Assembly (NCBI GenBank): GCA_018666235.1
Contig: JABJAB010000044.1
Location: 62,001 to 126,000, forward strand
Length of the DNA stretch: 64,000 bases
Reading direction: 5' to 3'
Source of the DNA: Ilumatobacter sp.
GTDB lineage: Bacteria > Actinomycetota > Acidimicrobiia > Acidimicrobiales > Ilumatobacteraceae
Below are positions 20,345 to 29,221 of the stretch, piece after piece. Each line of letters begins with the position of its first letter. Position 1 is the stretch's first letter. The translations under genes and the position numbers were made by a program. Below the pieces are notes generated by a model. That model had not been told where the DNA came from, did no database searches, and was given only the letters and a program-made list of their open reading frames with translations.

Positions 20345-21259
20345 TCAGGGTCGTTGAGCGAGCGCGATTCGATCAAGACCACTGAGATCCTTTCGGATCT
20401 CCGCCTCTGCATAACCATGCGCGGCAAGCAGCTGCTGAACGGCAGGGCCCTGGTCGTGGCCGATCTCGAGGATGAGCCATCCGCCTGAACGGAGTCGGCT
20501 GAACGCACCGTCGATGATGATCCGGATGTCGTCGAGCCCATCGGGTCCTGCGAACAGCGCCGAAGCAGGTTCCCACTCCCCCACGATCCGCTCGAGGTCT
20601 GGCGACGCGTCGGCGACGTAGGGAGGATTCGACACGATCACATCGGCAACCACGTCGAGAGGGAGCGCGTCGAACCATGAGCCGTGCGCGATCTGCACGT
20701 TCGGTGCGGCCCGACCGATGCCGGCAAGGTTTGCGCGAGCCACGTCGAGCGCATCGCTGCTCGTATCCGTCAGCCAGACGGTGGTGCCGTTCAATGGCAG
20801 CTCATCGGCCAGCGCGAGACCGATCGCGCCTGACCCGGTTCCCAGGTCGATGATCGTCCGTTCGGCATCGAAGCCACGGGCAATCACCAGCGCTACTTCG
20901 GCAACGATTTCGGTTTCGGGCCGCGGGATGAGCACTCGCTGATCGACTGCAAGGTCGAGTCGACGGAACGCCCAACGCCCCAGCACGTACTGCAATGGTT
21001 CGCCCGTGCGGTAGCGAGCGATCATGGCATCGAGGTGACTGACCATGCGCACCGTCGGCGCTTCGTCGAGCGATTGGAGGAACTCGTCCGGCTCGGTCGA
21101 CGAGGCGACTTCGCAGATCCACCGCGCGTGCTGGCGGTCGTCGATCGCCTCGCTGGTCTCGGCCCAGAGCGCCCGCCATGTCGTGGCCAGGTCCTCGTCG
21201 CCGACCGTGCTCGTCGGGTCGGTCGGGCCCGTCGGGTCGGATTGAGGCGACTCTGTCAC
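20345..21259 (-). CDS. prmC: Peptide chain release factor N5-glutamine methyltransferase
   Basis: A 304-residue SAM-dependent methyltransferase that methylates the GGQ glutamine of release factors. Seen: an N-terminal helical domain with the QYVLGRWAFRRLDLAVDQRVLIPRPETE segment, the SAM motif IIDLGTGSGAIGLALA and the catalytic NPPYV. Its start overlaps the stop of prfA by 4 bp, coupling the modifying enzyme to its substrate. The N-terminus has about 20 extra Thr/Pro/Asp-rich residues. Confidence 0.95.
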   Translation of the reverse strand: MTESPQSDPTGPTDPTSTVGDEDLATTWRALWAETSEAIDDRQHARWICEVASSTEPDEFLQSLDEAPTVRMVSHLDAMIARYRTGEPLQYVLGRWAFRRLDLAVDQRVLIPRPETEIVAEVALVIARGFDAERTIIDLGTGSGAIGLALADELPLNGTTVWLTDTSSDALDVARANLAGIGRAAPNVQIAHGSWFDALPLDVVADVIVSNPPYVADASPDLERIVGEWEPASALFAGPDGLDDIRIIIDGAFSRLRSGGWLILEIGHDQGPAVQQLLAAHGYAEAEIRKDLSGLDRIALAQRP

Positions 21260-22347
21260 TGCCCGCTCTCGCCACCCTCGGCCAGGAGCCGGGACCGCTC
21301 ATCGGCCGCGAGCGCATCGACGACGGGTTGCAGGTCGCCTGCCAGGGTGTCGGCCAGTCGGTAAATCGTGAACCCGATGCGATGATCGGTGACCCGATTC
21401 TCCTTGAAGTTGTAGGTGCGAATCTTCTCGCTGCGCCCACCTCCGCCGGTCTGGGACCGACGTGCATCCGACTGCTCTTCACGTCGTTCAAGCTCAGCCA
21501 GTTCGAAGAGCCGGGTCCGCAGCACCGTCATCGCGCGCAGCCTGTTCTGCAACTGCGATCGTTCGTCTTGCATCGACACGACCAACCCGGTGGGACGGTG
21601 CGTGATGCGGACGGCCGAGTCGGTGGTGTTGACGCTCTGACCGCCCGGACCACTCGCCCGGAACACGTCGATGTCAAGGTCGCGTTCGTCGACCGACACG
21701 TCGACCTCATCAGCTTCGGGAAGCGCAGTGACCGTGGCCGAGGAGGTATGGATCCGCCCCTGCGATTCTGTCACCGGCACACGCTGCACCCGGTGCGGAC
21801 CACCTTCGAACTTCAGATTGCGCCAGGCGGTTGCGCCCTTCACGACGAAGGTGATCTCGTTGAACCCACCCATGTCGCTGAGCGTCGACGACAGGAGCTC
21901 GGTTTTCCACCCACTGCTGGCTGCGTAGGCGTCATACATCTCGTAGAGATCTCGAGCAAAGAGGTTGGCTTCCTCGCCGCCCTCAGCGCCACGGATCTCC
22001 ATCACCACGTTCTTGCCGTCGTACGGATCCTTCGGCAGCATCATCTCGCGGAGCTCGTCTTCAAGCCCGGGGAGCTGGGCCTCGGCCTCATCGATTTCGG
22101 CCTGCATCAGCTCGCGCTCGTCGCCGGTCGCCTCGGGCAACATCTCCCGAGCCGCGTCTCGATCAGACGAGCGCAATTGGTGGAGCCGGAACTTCTCGAT
22201 GACCGGTCCGAGGTCGTTGTAGCGCTTGGACAGTGTGCGGAGTTGGGTTGGGTCGGCGAGCACCTCGGGGTCGGACAACTGGTGTTCCAGCGTCTCGTAC
22301 TCATCCGCGACCTGACGGAGACGGTCGAACATGTCGAGGTGAGCCAT
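21256..22347 (-). CDS. prfA: Peptide chain release factor 1
   Basis: A 363-residue class I release factor for UAA/UAG stop codons. The catalytic loop is GPGGQSVNTTDSAVR, and the stop-codon recognition tripeptide appears as PVT within QRVPVTESQGRIHTS, the RF1 position. The following segment GGGGRSEKIRTYNFKENRVTDHR is also characteristic. Coupled to prmC by a 4-bp overlap. Confidence 0.96.
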   Translation of the reverse strand: MAHLDMFDRLRQVADEYETLEHQLSDPEVLADPTQLRTLSKRYNDLGPVIEKFRLHQLRSSDRDAAREMLPEATGDERELMQAEIDEAEAQLPGLEDELREMMLPKDPYDGKNVVMEIRGAEGGEEANLFARDLYEMYDAYAASSGWKTELLSSTLSDMGGFNEITFVVKGATAWRNLKFEGGPHRVQRVPVTESQGRIHTSSATVTALPEADEVDVSVDERDLDIDVFRASGPGGQSVNTTDSAVRITHRPTGLVVSMQDERSQLQNRLRAMTVLRTRLFELAELERREEQSDARRSQTGGGGRSEKIRTYNFKENRVTDHRIGFTIYRLADTLAGDLQPVVDALAADERSRLLAEGGESGQ

Positions 22348-22406
22348 GGTGATCTGAGGCTACTGGCCGGCCAGCACTCCCAGCCCGGAGCGCGGGCGCG
22401 TCGTGA

Positions 22407-23468
22407 TCAGGCGGAGGCCGATGTCAGTCCGACGACCGTGACGGGACGTTCGAGCAAGCCGGCGACCTCAGACACGATCGGAAGCAGGTCGCGCGCGGGC
22501 AGCACCAGGACGACAGGCTCGTCACCCATTGCCTGCACATCGGCCACGTAGGGCAACGCGTCGAGGTCGACACCGCTGGAGAAGACAACCCTTGCGGGCG
22601 AGCCATCGGGGCGCACCCCGCGGGCAACGCACGGAACCGGATCCTTCAGGTTCGGACGGGGCACCGGGGGTTCCGCCGGGGTCAGTTCCGTGCATCCGAC
22701 GAGGACAGGTGTTTCCTCGGCCTGCCAGCGCAGGAACCGTTCAATGCCCAGTCGGTTCAGTGGGTGCTGCGGCGAACCGGTGGATCGGTGCGCCTGCACG
22801 GTTGAGACAATGTCGGCCAACGCTGCGACGGTGGGGATCTCGCCATGGAGCATCTGAAATGCTTCGCGGTCCGCGGCGCCCACGCCGACTTCGAGACGCA
22901 CCCCGTCGTCGTCCGCTCTGGCCAACTCGCTCACCTCACCCAAGAAACCGGTGGTCGGGCTTGCAACGACCCGACACACTTCGAGGCCCCGAACTTCCCC
23001 GAACAAAACGCCATGTTCGGCATTCGGAGTCGCTCCAGCTTCCACGATCATGCTCCGGAGCGCTTCGTGTTCCTCGGGCACCGCGCGACGCGTCGGCAGC
23101 GGCTCAGCGATGGCGGGGAGCAGTGCCCGGCCGTCGGCAAACCACACCGTGATCGGCAAGGAAAAAGCGGTGGCGCGCCGGGCAAGCAGGCCCGTGTCGT
23201 GCTCGGCGATGACATGCAGGTGGGTTGCCGATCGCCGAACAGCCCAGACCAGTGCCGCACCCAGCGACCGATCCGCGCGCCCGTCGATGAGCACCCATGC
23301 CGCGCCGTCGCGTAGCAGCGCAGCACCGGTCGCAAAGGTCTCAGCGTCAGCACCAGTCGCGCCACTCTGGCGAGGCCCAAAATGCTCGTCGACGAGGGCC
23401 CCGAGCTTGATCGCAAGCAGCTGCGAACGCCGGGAAGTGTCGGCGGGGATCCTCGAAGCGTCAGTCAC
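22407..23468 (-). CDS. Conserved-looking protein of unknown function
   Basis: A 353-residue soluble protein without signal peptide or membrane segments. I do not recognise a family. It is rich in Ala/Val/Leu with regular strand-helix alternation (for example GAALLRDGAAWVLIDGRADRSLGAALVWAVRRSATHLHVIAEHD), suggesting an alpha/beta fold; the last 60 residues (VVLVLPARDLLPIVSEVAGLLERPVTVVGLTS) look like another alternating unit. It lies 59 bp upstream of prfA on the same strand and may be the first gene of a prfA-prmC transcript. Confidence 0.7.
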   Translation of the reverse strand: MTDASRIPADTSRRSQLLAIKLGALVDEHFGPRQSGATGADAETFATGAALLRDGAAWVLIDGRADRSLGAALVWAVRRSATHLHVIAEHDTGLLARRATAFSLPITVWFADGRALLPAIAEPLPTRRAVPEEHEALRSMIVEAGATPNAEHGVLFGEVRGLEVCRVVASPTTGFLGEVSELARADDDGVRLEVGVGAADREAFQMLHGEIPTVAALADIVSTVQAHRSTGSPQHPLNRLGIERFLRWQAEETPVLVGCTELTPAEPPVPRPNLKDPVPCVARGVRPDGSPARVVFSSGVDLDALPYVADVQAMGDEPVVLVLPARDLLPIVSEVAGLLERPVTVVGLTSASA

Positions 23469-23539
23469 GACGCCGACGCTATCGAAGGCCGGTGTTCAGC
23501 GGTGAGACAGCGACGAGACCAACCAGCCGTCTGATTCGG

Positions 23540-24955
23540 CTACGACTCGGCACGCAGACGAACAGCCGGTCGGTACCCATTCGAGCCGGCCACCAAGGAA
23601 ACACCGGGCGGGCGAGTCGGCCCATTCGGAGCGGTGCCTCCCGGTGCCGACGCGAAGAGGCCGAGATCCTCGATCGATCGGTTCAGAACCTCGGACGATC
23701 CGCCACCGAGCCAGCCGTCGATCACACTGCCGTAGTAGTCACGGAAGTCGACGTGATGGGCCATGCGACCCCACCGGCCGAGGCCAGCGAGCGTCGGTCG
23801 TTCGCCGTAGAGGCCACCCTGAACATTCGAACCGAAGACGAAGTGCGGTGCCGTCGTGCCGTGGTCAGTACCAGCACCATCGTTGGCTTGGCTTGTGCGA
23901 CCGAACTCAGAAAACGTCATGAATGTGACGCGAGTTGCCCATGCCGGATCGAGTACTTCGTAGAACCGACGAATCGCTGCGTTCAATTCCTGCATTCGCA
24001 GTGGATGTTGGTCCGGTTGGCCCGCATGGCTGTCGAAGTCACCCCATCCAGCGCTCAGCACACGAAAACCGAGGTTCGCGTTGATCAGCCGGGCCTGGAC
24101 CTCAAGTCGAGCGACCAGGTCGACGCTGGGGAGTTCCTCGGGGATCGCCGGAGCAATCTCACTTGCGACCTCGAGTTGGTCGACGAACGCCTGGCCGATC
24201 TGACGGTTCCAGAAGTCGGTGCTGGACGCGCTGAGGTTGCGAACCGTTTGGTACTGCCGCTGATAGCGCTCCTCCGAACGGGCCCCAAACGACGGTCGGC
24301 TGGCAGGAATCGCCGTTGCCCGGCTCGATTCACCCAGCATGTGCAACGGCAGCGAGTGTCCGACTTCGGCCGCGGCGAAAAGGTCCTTCGACCCGCTCAG
24401 GTAGCCGTCAAGCCACCGGCCGAGCCACCCGGATGTGGGGATCCCGGACGTCTGGCCTGCCATCCACTTGGCCATCGAGTTGAAGTGGCTGAGATCCGGA
24501 TCCGGATATCCAATGCCTTCGACAATCGCAAGTTGGTCGTTGTCCCAGAACTCTTTGAGCACGGTGAGCTCGGGGTGCAGACCCGTACTGCGGTTGATCG
24601 GCAAGGTCTGTCCCGCGGGAATCGCCAGGCTGCCGTGTTGTGCGTAGTACTCACCATCGCTGATCGGGACCACGGTGTTCAGTCCGTCATTGCCGCCGAA
24701 CATGCCGAGCACAATCAAGATGCCATCGCCGGCTCCGATCGGACCCGCGGCCCGCGAGGTGTCACCGTTGCCGAACGCCGTGTCGAGCAGCGACGAGCCG
24801 GGCCCCGCGACGAGGCCTGCGCCGAGACCCATGCCAACGAGTTGCAGAAATCGGCGGCGGTCAAGTGCGTGGGCGTCAGCACCTGTGGCGAATGCTGCCT
24901 CCGGAACACTGAGGTGGTTCAGGGCGCTGGCGGTGGAGATGTCGTTGTCGAGCAT
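23540..24955 (-). CDS. DUF1501 domain protein with Tat signal
   Basis: A 471-residue exported protein of the DUF1501 family (sulfatase/alkaline-phosphatase-like fold). A twin-arginine motif precedes a hydrophobic stretch (DRRRFLQLVGMGLGAGLVAG) near residue 35, so Tat export is expected. Family-typical segments follow: LIVLGMFGGNDGLNTVVP, HSLPLHMLG, VTFMTFSEFGRTSQANDGAGTDHGTTAPHFVFG and GLYGERPTL. It starts 13 bp after the DUF1800 gene, and these two families are habitually adjacent. The activity is unknown. Confidence 0.88.
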   Translation of the reverse strand: MLDNDISTASALNHLSVPEAAFATGADAHALDRRRFLQLVGMGLGAGLVAGPGSSLLDTAFGNGDTSRAAGPIGAGDGILIVLGMFGGNDGLNTVVPISDGEYYAQHGSLAIPAGQTLPINRSTGLHPELTVLKEFWDNDQLAIVEGIGYPDPDLSHFNSMAKWMAGQTSGIPTSGWLGRWLDGYLSGSKDLFAAAEVGHSLPLHMLGESSRATAIPASRPSFGARSEERYQRQYQTVRNLSASSTDFWNRQIGQAFVDQLEVASEIAPAIPEELPSVDLVARLEVQARLINANLGFRVLSAGWGDFDSHAGQPDQHPLRMQELNAAIRRFYEVLDPAWATRVTFMTFSEFGRTSQANDGAGTDHGTTAPHFVFGSNVQGGLYGERPTLAGLGRWGRMAHHVDFRDYYGSVIDGWLGGGSSEVLNRSIEDLGLFASAPGGTAPNGPTRPPGVSLVAGSNGYRPAVRLRAES

Positions 24956-24968
24956 GTTGGTTCTCCGG

Positions 24969-26423
24969 TCAGGCCACGTGCAGTTCGGGGGCGAGCAGGA
25001 TGAGGAAGACCAGGTCGGAGCGCTCCCAGCGGCCGGCGGCGGCCAGGTGATCGATCAGCCGTTCGCGTGTCGGAGCGGCAAGCGTCACCTCCATCAGGTC
25101 GGACATGTTGTCCACCACCTCTTCGTCGGACATCGTCGGGATGTAGTCCGGCCACGGGCCGGCGGCAATCAACTCGTCGCGCGTCAGGCGACCGTGTCGG
25201 AACTGGAGGTATCCACTGTCGTCCCAGTAGGTGCGGCCAGCGGTCCATGCAAAGCCCTGCGCGATACGGGCGCGGGCCTCCATTGCGCTGGCATTGACGT
25301 AGTACCCATTGATCTTCCAGCCACTGACGTTGGGCGGATGCAGGATCAGCTGGCCGGTGTTGCCCATCAGCCACATCGGCGTGGCATCTTTCGAACGCAG
25401 GTCGAGCGCATAGAGCAGCGATGCGATCCAGTCGATGGGTGAGCGGACGAGCCCGGTCAACACCTCCTCCGCGTAGAACTCGTCTCGGAGCAGCATCGTG
25501 CGGACCCAGGGAAGGATGTCGAAGTCAGCAGCGACGAACGCATCACGCATCGCGTCGATGACCGCCGCCGGCGGTGCCTGGTTGGCGAAGTCAACCCACA
25601 ACTTCCGTGACAGGAACTCGGCCGCCACAAGCCGCGTCGGCCTGCCACGATTGTGCACCTTGTCCGCTCCGGATGGCACCACGCCATTGCCGAGGATCAC
25701 CTCGATGGTCTCGTCACCGTGACGGCGAGGATCGCCACCGTTGTTGATTGTCTGGCCCAGGAATTGCTTGACCGAACTGTCATGAAAGATCGGCGTCCAA
25801 CGCTCCTTTGGCAGGTCATCGAGCCAGACATACTCGCCGGTCTGCCAGTTGTCGCTGTGCCCAGTCCAAGCTGCCGTGGCTGCCTCGACGTCAGCTTCGG
25901 TGTAGTTCCCGACTTCGAGCAGGAAGAGCTCCATCAGCTCACGCGCGAAGTTCTGGTTGGGCGAGTCGGCCTCGTTGCGGTTGTTGTCGAGGTAGCGCAG
26001 CATTGCGACCTGCGTCGACATCTCGGTGACCATGTCGCGAAAGTTGTCGAGGCCGTCCCTGCGATACAGATCGATCTGCTCGCGCATCAACTCGGCGCTG
26101 CCAACTTTGCCGATCTCGCTGACCAGATGGCCGTGCCAGAACAGTGCCATCTTCTCCTGCATCGGCCTCGGCGAGTCGTTCGCCATGCGATCGAACCAGA
26201 AGTGGGCGAGCTCTTGACCCCGCCGCCAATTGTCGTCCTCACCCGTGTTTTGGAAGACCACCGATGGCGGAGCCGGCAGACGATGTGCCGCGGTGCCGAG
26301 AATGTTGTCGACGATGTCAGCGAACGTCGTCAACCCCATCAGTTCGTCGACTCGCGACTGTCGGTCGATGAACTCAGTGCGGCGGAGGAGATGGCGAACG
26401 TTGCGCTCTTTCTTCACTGGCAC
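24969..26423 (-). CDS. DUF1800 domain protein
   Basis: A 484-residue protein of the DUF1800 family. It begins RNVRHLLRRTEFIDRQSRVDELM, and contains EKMALFWHGHLVSEIGKV, NQNFARELMELFLLEVGNYTEADVEAATAAWTGH and LHPPNVSGWKINGYY, all usual landmarks. No clear signal peptide is visible. It is the upstream partner of the DUF1501 gene. The pair is widespread in Planctomycetes and Actinomycetota; its biochemical role is not known. Confidence 0.88.
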   Translation of the reverse strand: MPVKKERNVRHLLRRTEFIDRQSRVDELMGLTTFADIVDNILGTAAHRLPAPPSVVFQNTGEDDNWRRGQELAHFWFDRMANDSPRPMQEKMALFWHGHLVSEIGKVGSAELMREQIDLYRRDGLDNFRDMVTEMSTQVAMLRYLDNNRNEADSPNQNFARELMELFLLEVGNYTEADVEAATAAWTGHSDNWQTGEYVWLDDLPKERWTPIFHDSSVKQFLGQTINNGGDPRRHGDETIEVILGNGVVPSGADKVHNRGRPTRLVAAEFLSRKLWVDFANQAPPAAVIDAMRDAFVAADFDILPWVRTMLLRDEFYAEEVLTGLVRSPIDWIASLLYALDLRSKDATPMWLMGNTGQLILHPPNVSGWKINGYYVNASAMEARARIAQGFAWTAGRTYWDDSGYLQFRHGRLTRDELIAAGPWPDYIPTMSDEEVVDNMSDLMEVTLAAPTRERLIDHLAAAGRWERSDLVFLILLAPELHVA

Positions 26424-26592
26424 GGTGGGGTGTTCCTCGTCGTTCGGATGCGGGCGGATCGTCTAAAATCCATGCGTTTCCGACTGTTTGCTGTATCGAC
26501 ATTCGTCCCACCTTCTTAAATGCCGCGATGTCGTCAATTGCACTATCGGCGGGGAGGTTCCCGAGGAGCAACCCCACACGCAGGGAAAACGC

Positions 26593-26621
26593 GAAGAGCC
26601 GCCCCAACGGGGCGGCTCTTC
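26593..26621 (-). terminator. Intrinsic terminator downstream of rpmE
   Basis: A perfect 13-bp stem (GAAGAGCCGCCCC / GGGGCGGCTCTTC) with a three-base loop. On the minus strand it is followed within a few bases by TTTT, and it lies 62 bp past the rpmE stop codon. Confidence 0.85.
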
Positions 26622-26683
26622 GGTGGATCGATCTTGTCGATCTCTTGATCGGTGAAACCGCTGTCAGTAGCAGCGGCGCAGCA

Positions 26684-26914
26684 TCACTCCTCGATGTTCG
26701 AGGGAGCGTTCTTCCGAGCGCCGTAGCGACGGTTGAAGCGCTCAACACGACCACCGGAGTCAACGAGCTTCTGCTTGCCCGTGAAGAACGGGTGGCATTC
26801 GTTGCAGAGTTCGACGGTCAGGTCACCCTCAACGGTCGACTTGGTGGTGAACGTGTTTCCGCAGGAACACCGCACGCCGGTGTCGCTGTATGTGGGATGG
26901 ATGTCAGTCTTCAT
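26684..26914 (-). CDS. rpmE: Ribosomal protein L31
   Basis: A 76-residue L31 of the large ribosomal subunit. It is the zinc-binding (cysteine-containing) form: cysteines occur in the pair CSC and again in CNEC, followed by [25 protein letters not shown]. The open frame extends upstream, but the ATG at 26914 (MKTDIHPTY) is the family start and has AAGGAA upstream. A TACACT -10-like hexamer lies on the minus strand at 26982-26987. Located between rho and its own strong terminator. Confidence 0.96.
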   Translation of the reverse strand: MKTDIHPTYSDTGVRCSCGNTFTTKSTVEGDLTVELCNECHPFFTGKQKLVDSGGRVERFNRRYGARKNAPSNIEE

Positions 26915-27046
26915 GATGATTCCTTTGTGATCTTCCTGGTGCCGGCTGAACGAGTTCGTCGGCGACAGATCGGGCGGGACGAGTGTAACCACGCCCGATT
27001 GGGTTTTGTTCCGTGCTGGAGACCTGAGTTGCCCGAGCGGCCAGGC

Positions 27047-28984
27047 TCACATTCCGGGTTGTTTGGCAATCTCGCTGAGGAACTCGGCGTTGGTGCGGAA
27101 CGTCTTGAGGCGGTCGATCAACAGCTCGAGGCCGGGAGCAGCATTGCCGTCCGCAGCAAGGCCGCTGAGGACCCTGCGGAGCTTCCAGACCATCTGCAGT
27201 TGCTTGCGGTCGAAGAGCAGTTCTTCGTGGCGAGTCGAGGACGCGTCCACGTCGATCGCCGGGTAGATACGGCGCTCGGCGACCTTACGATCGAGGCGCA
27301 GCTCCATGTTGCCCGTGCCCTTGAACTCTTCGAAGATCGCTTCGTCCATCCGGCTGTTTGTGTCGACCAACGCCGTGGCGAGAATCGTCAGCGATCCACC
27401 CTCTTCGACATTGCGGGCCGACCCGAAGAACTTCTTGGGCGGGTACAACGCACCAGCATCGATACCACCGGACAAGATCTTGCCGCTGGACGGAGCCGCG
27501 AGGTTGTAGGCCCGGCTGAGGCGGGTGATGCCATCGAGAATGATCACGACGTCCTTGCCTTCCTCGACCTTGCGGCGCGCCTTGGCAATGGTCATCTCAG
27601 CGACGTGAGTGTGCTCGTCGCTGGGCCGGTCGAAGGTCGATGAAATCACTTCGCCCTTGACCGAGCGCCGCATGTCGGTGACCTCTTCCGGTCGCTCATC
27701 GATGAGCAGCACAAGCAGTTCGACCTCTGGGTTGTTCAGCTCGATCGACTGAGCGATCGTCTTCATCACCGTGGTCTTGCCGGCCTTGGGCGGCGAGACG
27801 ATGATGCCGCGCTGACCCTTGCCGATCGGCGACAGCAGGTCGACGATGCGGGCGGTCATGTTGGCCGGGTCGGCTGGGTTCTCGAGCCGCAACTGCTGAT
27901 CCGGGAACAGCGCCGTCAACTTCTCGAAATGCGGTCGCGTCTTTGCGGCTTCCGGATCGCCGCCGTTGACGGTCTTGACATCGATGAGCTGCGGATTCTT
28001 TTCGTTGCGCTGTGCTGGACGCACGGTGCCGGTGATCTCATCGCCCTTACGCAGACCGAACTGGCGGGCGATCTTGACCGTGATGTACGCGTCCTCCTTC
28101 GTTGGGAGGTAGCCATCCGTGCGCAAGAAGCCGTAGCCCTCATCGCGCACGTCGAGGAAACCGGTGACCTCGATCGGCTCAGTGCCCTGCGGCTGACCGT
28201 CGCCGTCGAGCATCTCGGCGTCTTCGCCTTGGGGACCCTCATTGCCGCGACCGCCACCCTTGCGACGGCGCCGACGACGCTTGTTGCCGCCTTCTCCGCT
28301 CTCATCGTTCCGGTTGCGTTGCTGGCCGCCCTGATTTCCGCCTTGATTTCCGCCTTGATTGCCAGATTGGCCACCGCCCTGGTTCCGGTTGCGGTTGCCG
28401 CCCTGGCTGTTTCCGCCCTGGCCACCGCCATCGCGGTTGCCCCCACCGTCGCGGTTGCCGCCGCCATCGTTGGCGCGACCTTCACCGGCAGCTCGTTGGC
28501 CGTCGCCGCGGTTCGCGTCTCGGTTCCCATCGGACTGGTTGCGATTCCGGTTGCGATTGCCACCGTCATTGCGGTTCTCACCAGCTTGCTTCGGCTCGTC
28601 ACCTGACGAGCCGACGTCGCTGACGTTCGTGTCGACACCTTGCTCGCGCAGGGCAATCTCCCAATCGGCAAGCGGCTCACCATCGTCACCGAGGACCACA
28701 CCATCTGCGGCCGGTTCGGACGCAGACTTCTGCGGTGCGGGCGAAACGGTGCGCTCCCGGCGCGGCGCGCGATCTTCTTGCTCCGCTGCAGCCTCAGGCC
28801 GCTTCGCCGGAGCATCGCTCGACGCGGGGCCGCTCGACGGGCCCGTCGTGTCGAGGATCTTGTCGATGATGTCGGACTTCTTCAGTCGCGAGTTGGCCTT
28901 GACGCCGAGCGCCTTGGCCATTTCCAGCAGGGTGTCTTTGTCCTTGGATTCCAGGACGGACTGTTCGAGAGCGGCAGCGGCCAC
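27047..28984 (-). CDS. rho: Transcription termination factor Rho with low-complexity insert
   Basis: A 645-residue Rho hexameric RNA helicase. The N-terminal Rho_N domain ([26 protein letters not shown]) is followed by about 200 residues of Gly/Asn/Arg/Gln/Asp-rich disordered sequence ending in an Arg/Lys cluster, then the RNA-binding cold-shock-like domain ([20 protein letters not shown]) and the ATPase domain with Walker A PPKAGKTT, Walker [12 protein letters not shown] and the Q-loop/R-loop region near [18 protein letters not shown]. coli Rho is 419 residues; the excess is nearly all in the insert. The start is GTG at 28984 with GGGAGGAGAGG upstream. Confidence 0.96.
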   Translation of the reverse strand: MAAAALEQSVLESKDKDTLLEMAKALGVKANSRLKKSDIIDKILDTTGPSSGPASSDAPAKRPEAAAEQEDRAPRRERTVSPAPQKSASEPAADGVVLGDDGEPLADWEIALREQGVDTNVSDVGSSGDEPKQAGENRNDGGNRNRNRNQSDGNRDANRGDGQRAAGEGRANDGGGNRDGGGNRDGGGQGGNSQGGNRNRNQGGGQSGNQGGNQGGNQGGQQRNRNDESGEGGNKRRRRRRKGGGRGNEGPQGEDAEMLDGDGQPQGTEPIEVTGFLDVRDEGYGFLRTDGYLPTKEDAYITVKIARQFGLRKGDEITGTVRPAQRNEKNPQLIDVKTVNGGDPEAAKTRPHFEKLTALFPDQQLRLENPADPANMTARIVDLLSPIGKGQRGIIVSPPKAGKTTVMKTIAQSIELNNPEVELLVLLIDERPEEVTDMRRSVKGEVISSTFDRPSDEHTHVAEMTIAKARRKVEEGKDVVIILDGITRLSRAYNLAAPSSGKILSGGIDAGALYPPKKFFGSARNVEEGGSLTILATALVDTNSRMDEAIFEEFKGTGNMELRLDRKVAERRIYPAIDVDASSTRHEELLFDRKQLQMVWKLRRVLSGLAADGNAAPGLELLIDRLKTFRTNAEFLSEIAKQPGM

Positions 28985-29128
28985 GTTGTTCCTCTCCTCC
29001 CGCAGTCAGCCCGGTGGACTGGAACACGGAAAGTGATCAGGTCTCAGGGAAGGCGATGAGGGGTCGAACTCGCGCCCGACAGAATCCCCTGAGCAGACAT
29101 GCGCACACAACCGAGAGTTCGGGGTGCG

Positions 29129-29144
29129 ACTTAGCAAGCTAAGT
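29129..29144. promoter_or_regulatory. Palindrome upstream of rho
   Basis: ACTTAGCAAGCTAAGT is a perfect 7-bp inverted repeat with a two-base centre, AT-richer than its surroundings. It lies 145 bp upstream of the rho start, between rho and thrC. It could be a repressor site or an RNA hairpin in the rho leader. Confidence 0.4.
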
Positions 29145-29221
29145 GGACCTGACGATAGCCCGCTGGCCAGCAGGAATGCAACGCCCGACCACGTGTTGCT
29201 CACATCGCTGTCATTTCGTGT

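Noticed and set aside
23492..25003. Plus-strand frame of about 500 codons opposite the DUF1501 gene
   Set aside because: An antisense shadow; the DUF1501 protein with Tat signal is the coding strand.
26969..26999. Inverted repeat ATCGGGCG / CGCCCGAT followed by a T-rich run on the plus strand, read as a terminator
   Set aside because: No plus-strand gene ends there and the minus strand lacks a T run; it overlaps the likely rpmE promoter.
28300..28600. Short repeated units that could look like a CRISPR or tandem array
   Set aside because: They are codon-level repeats of the Gly/Asn-rich insert within rho, without regular spacers.
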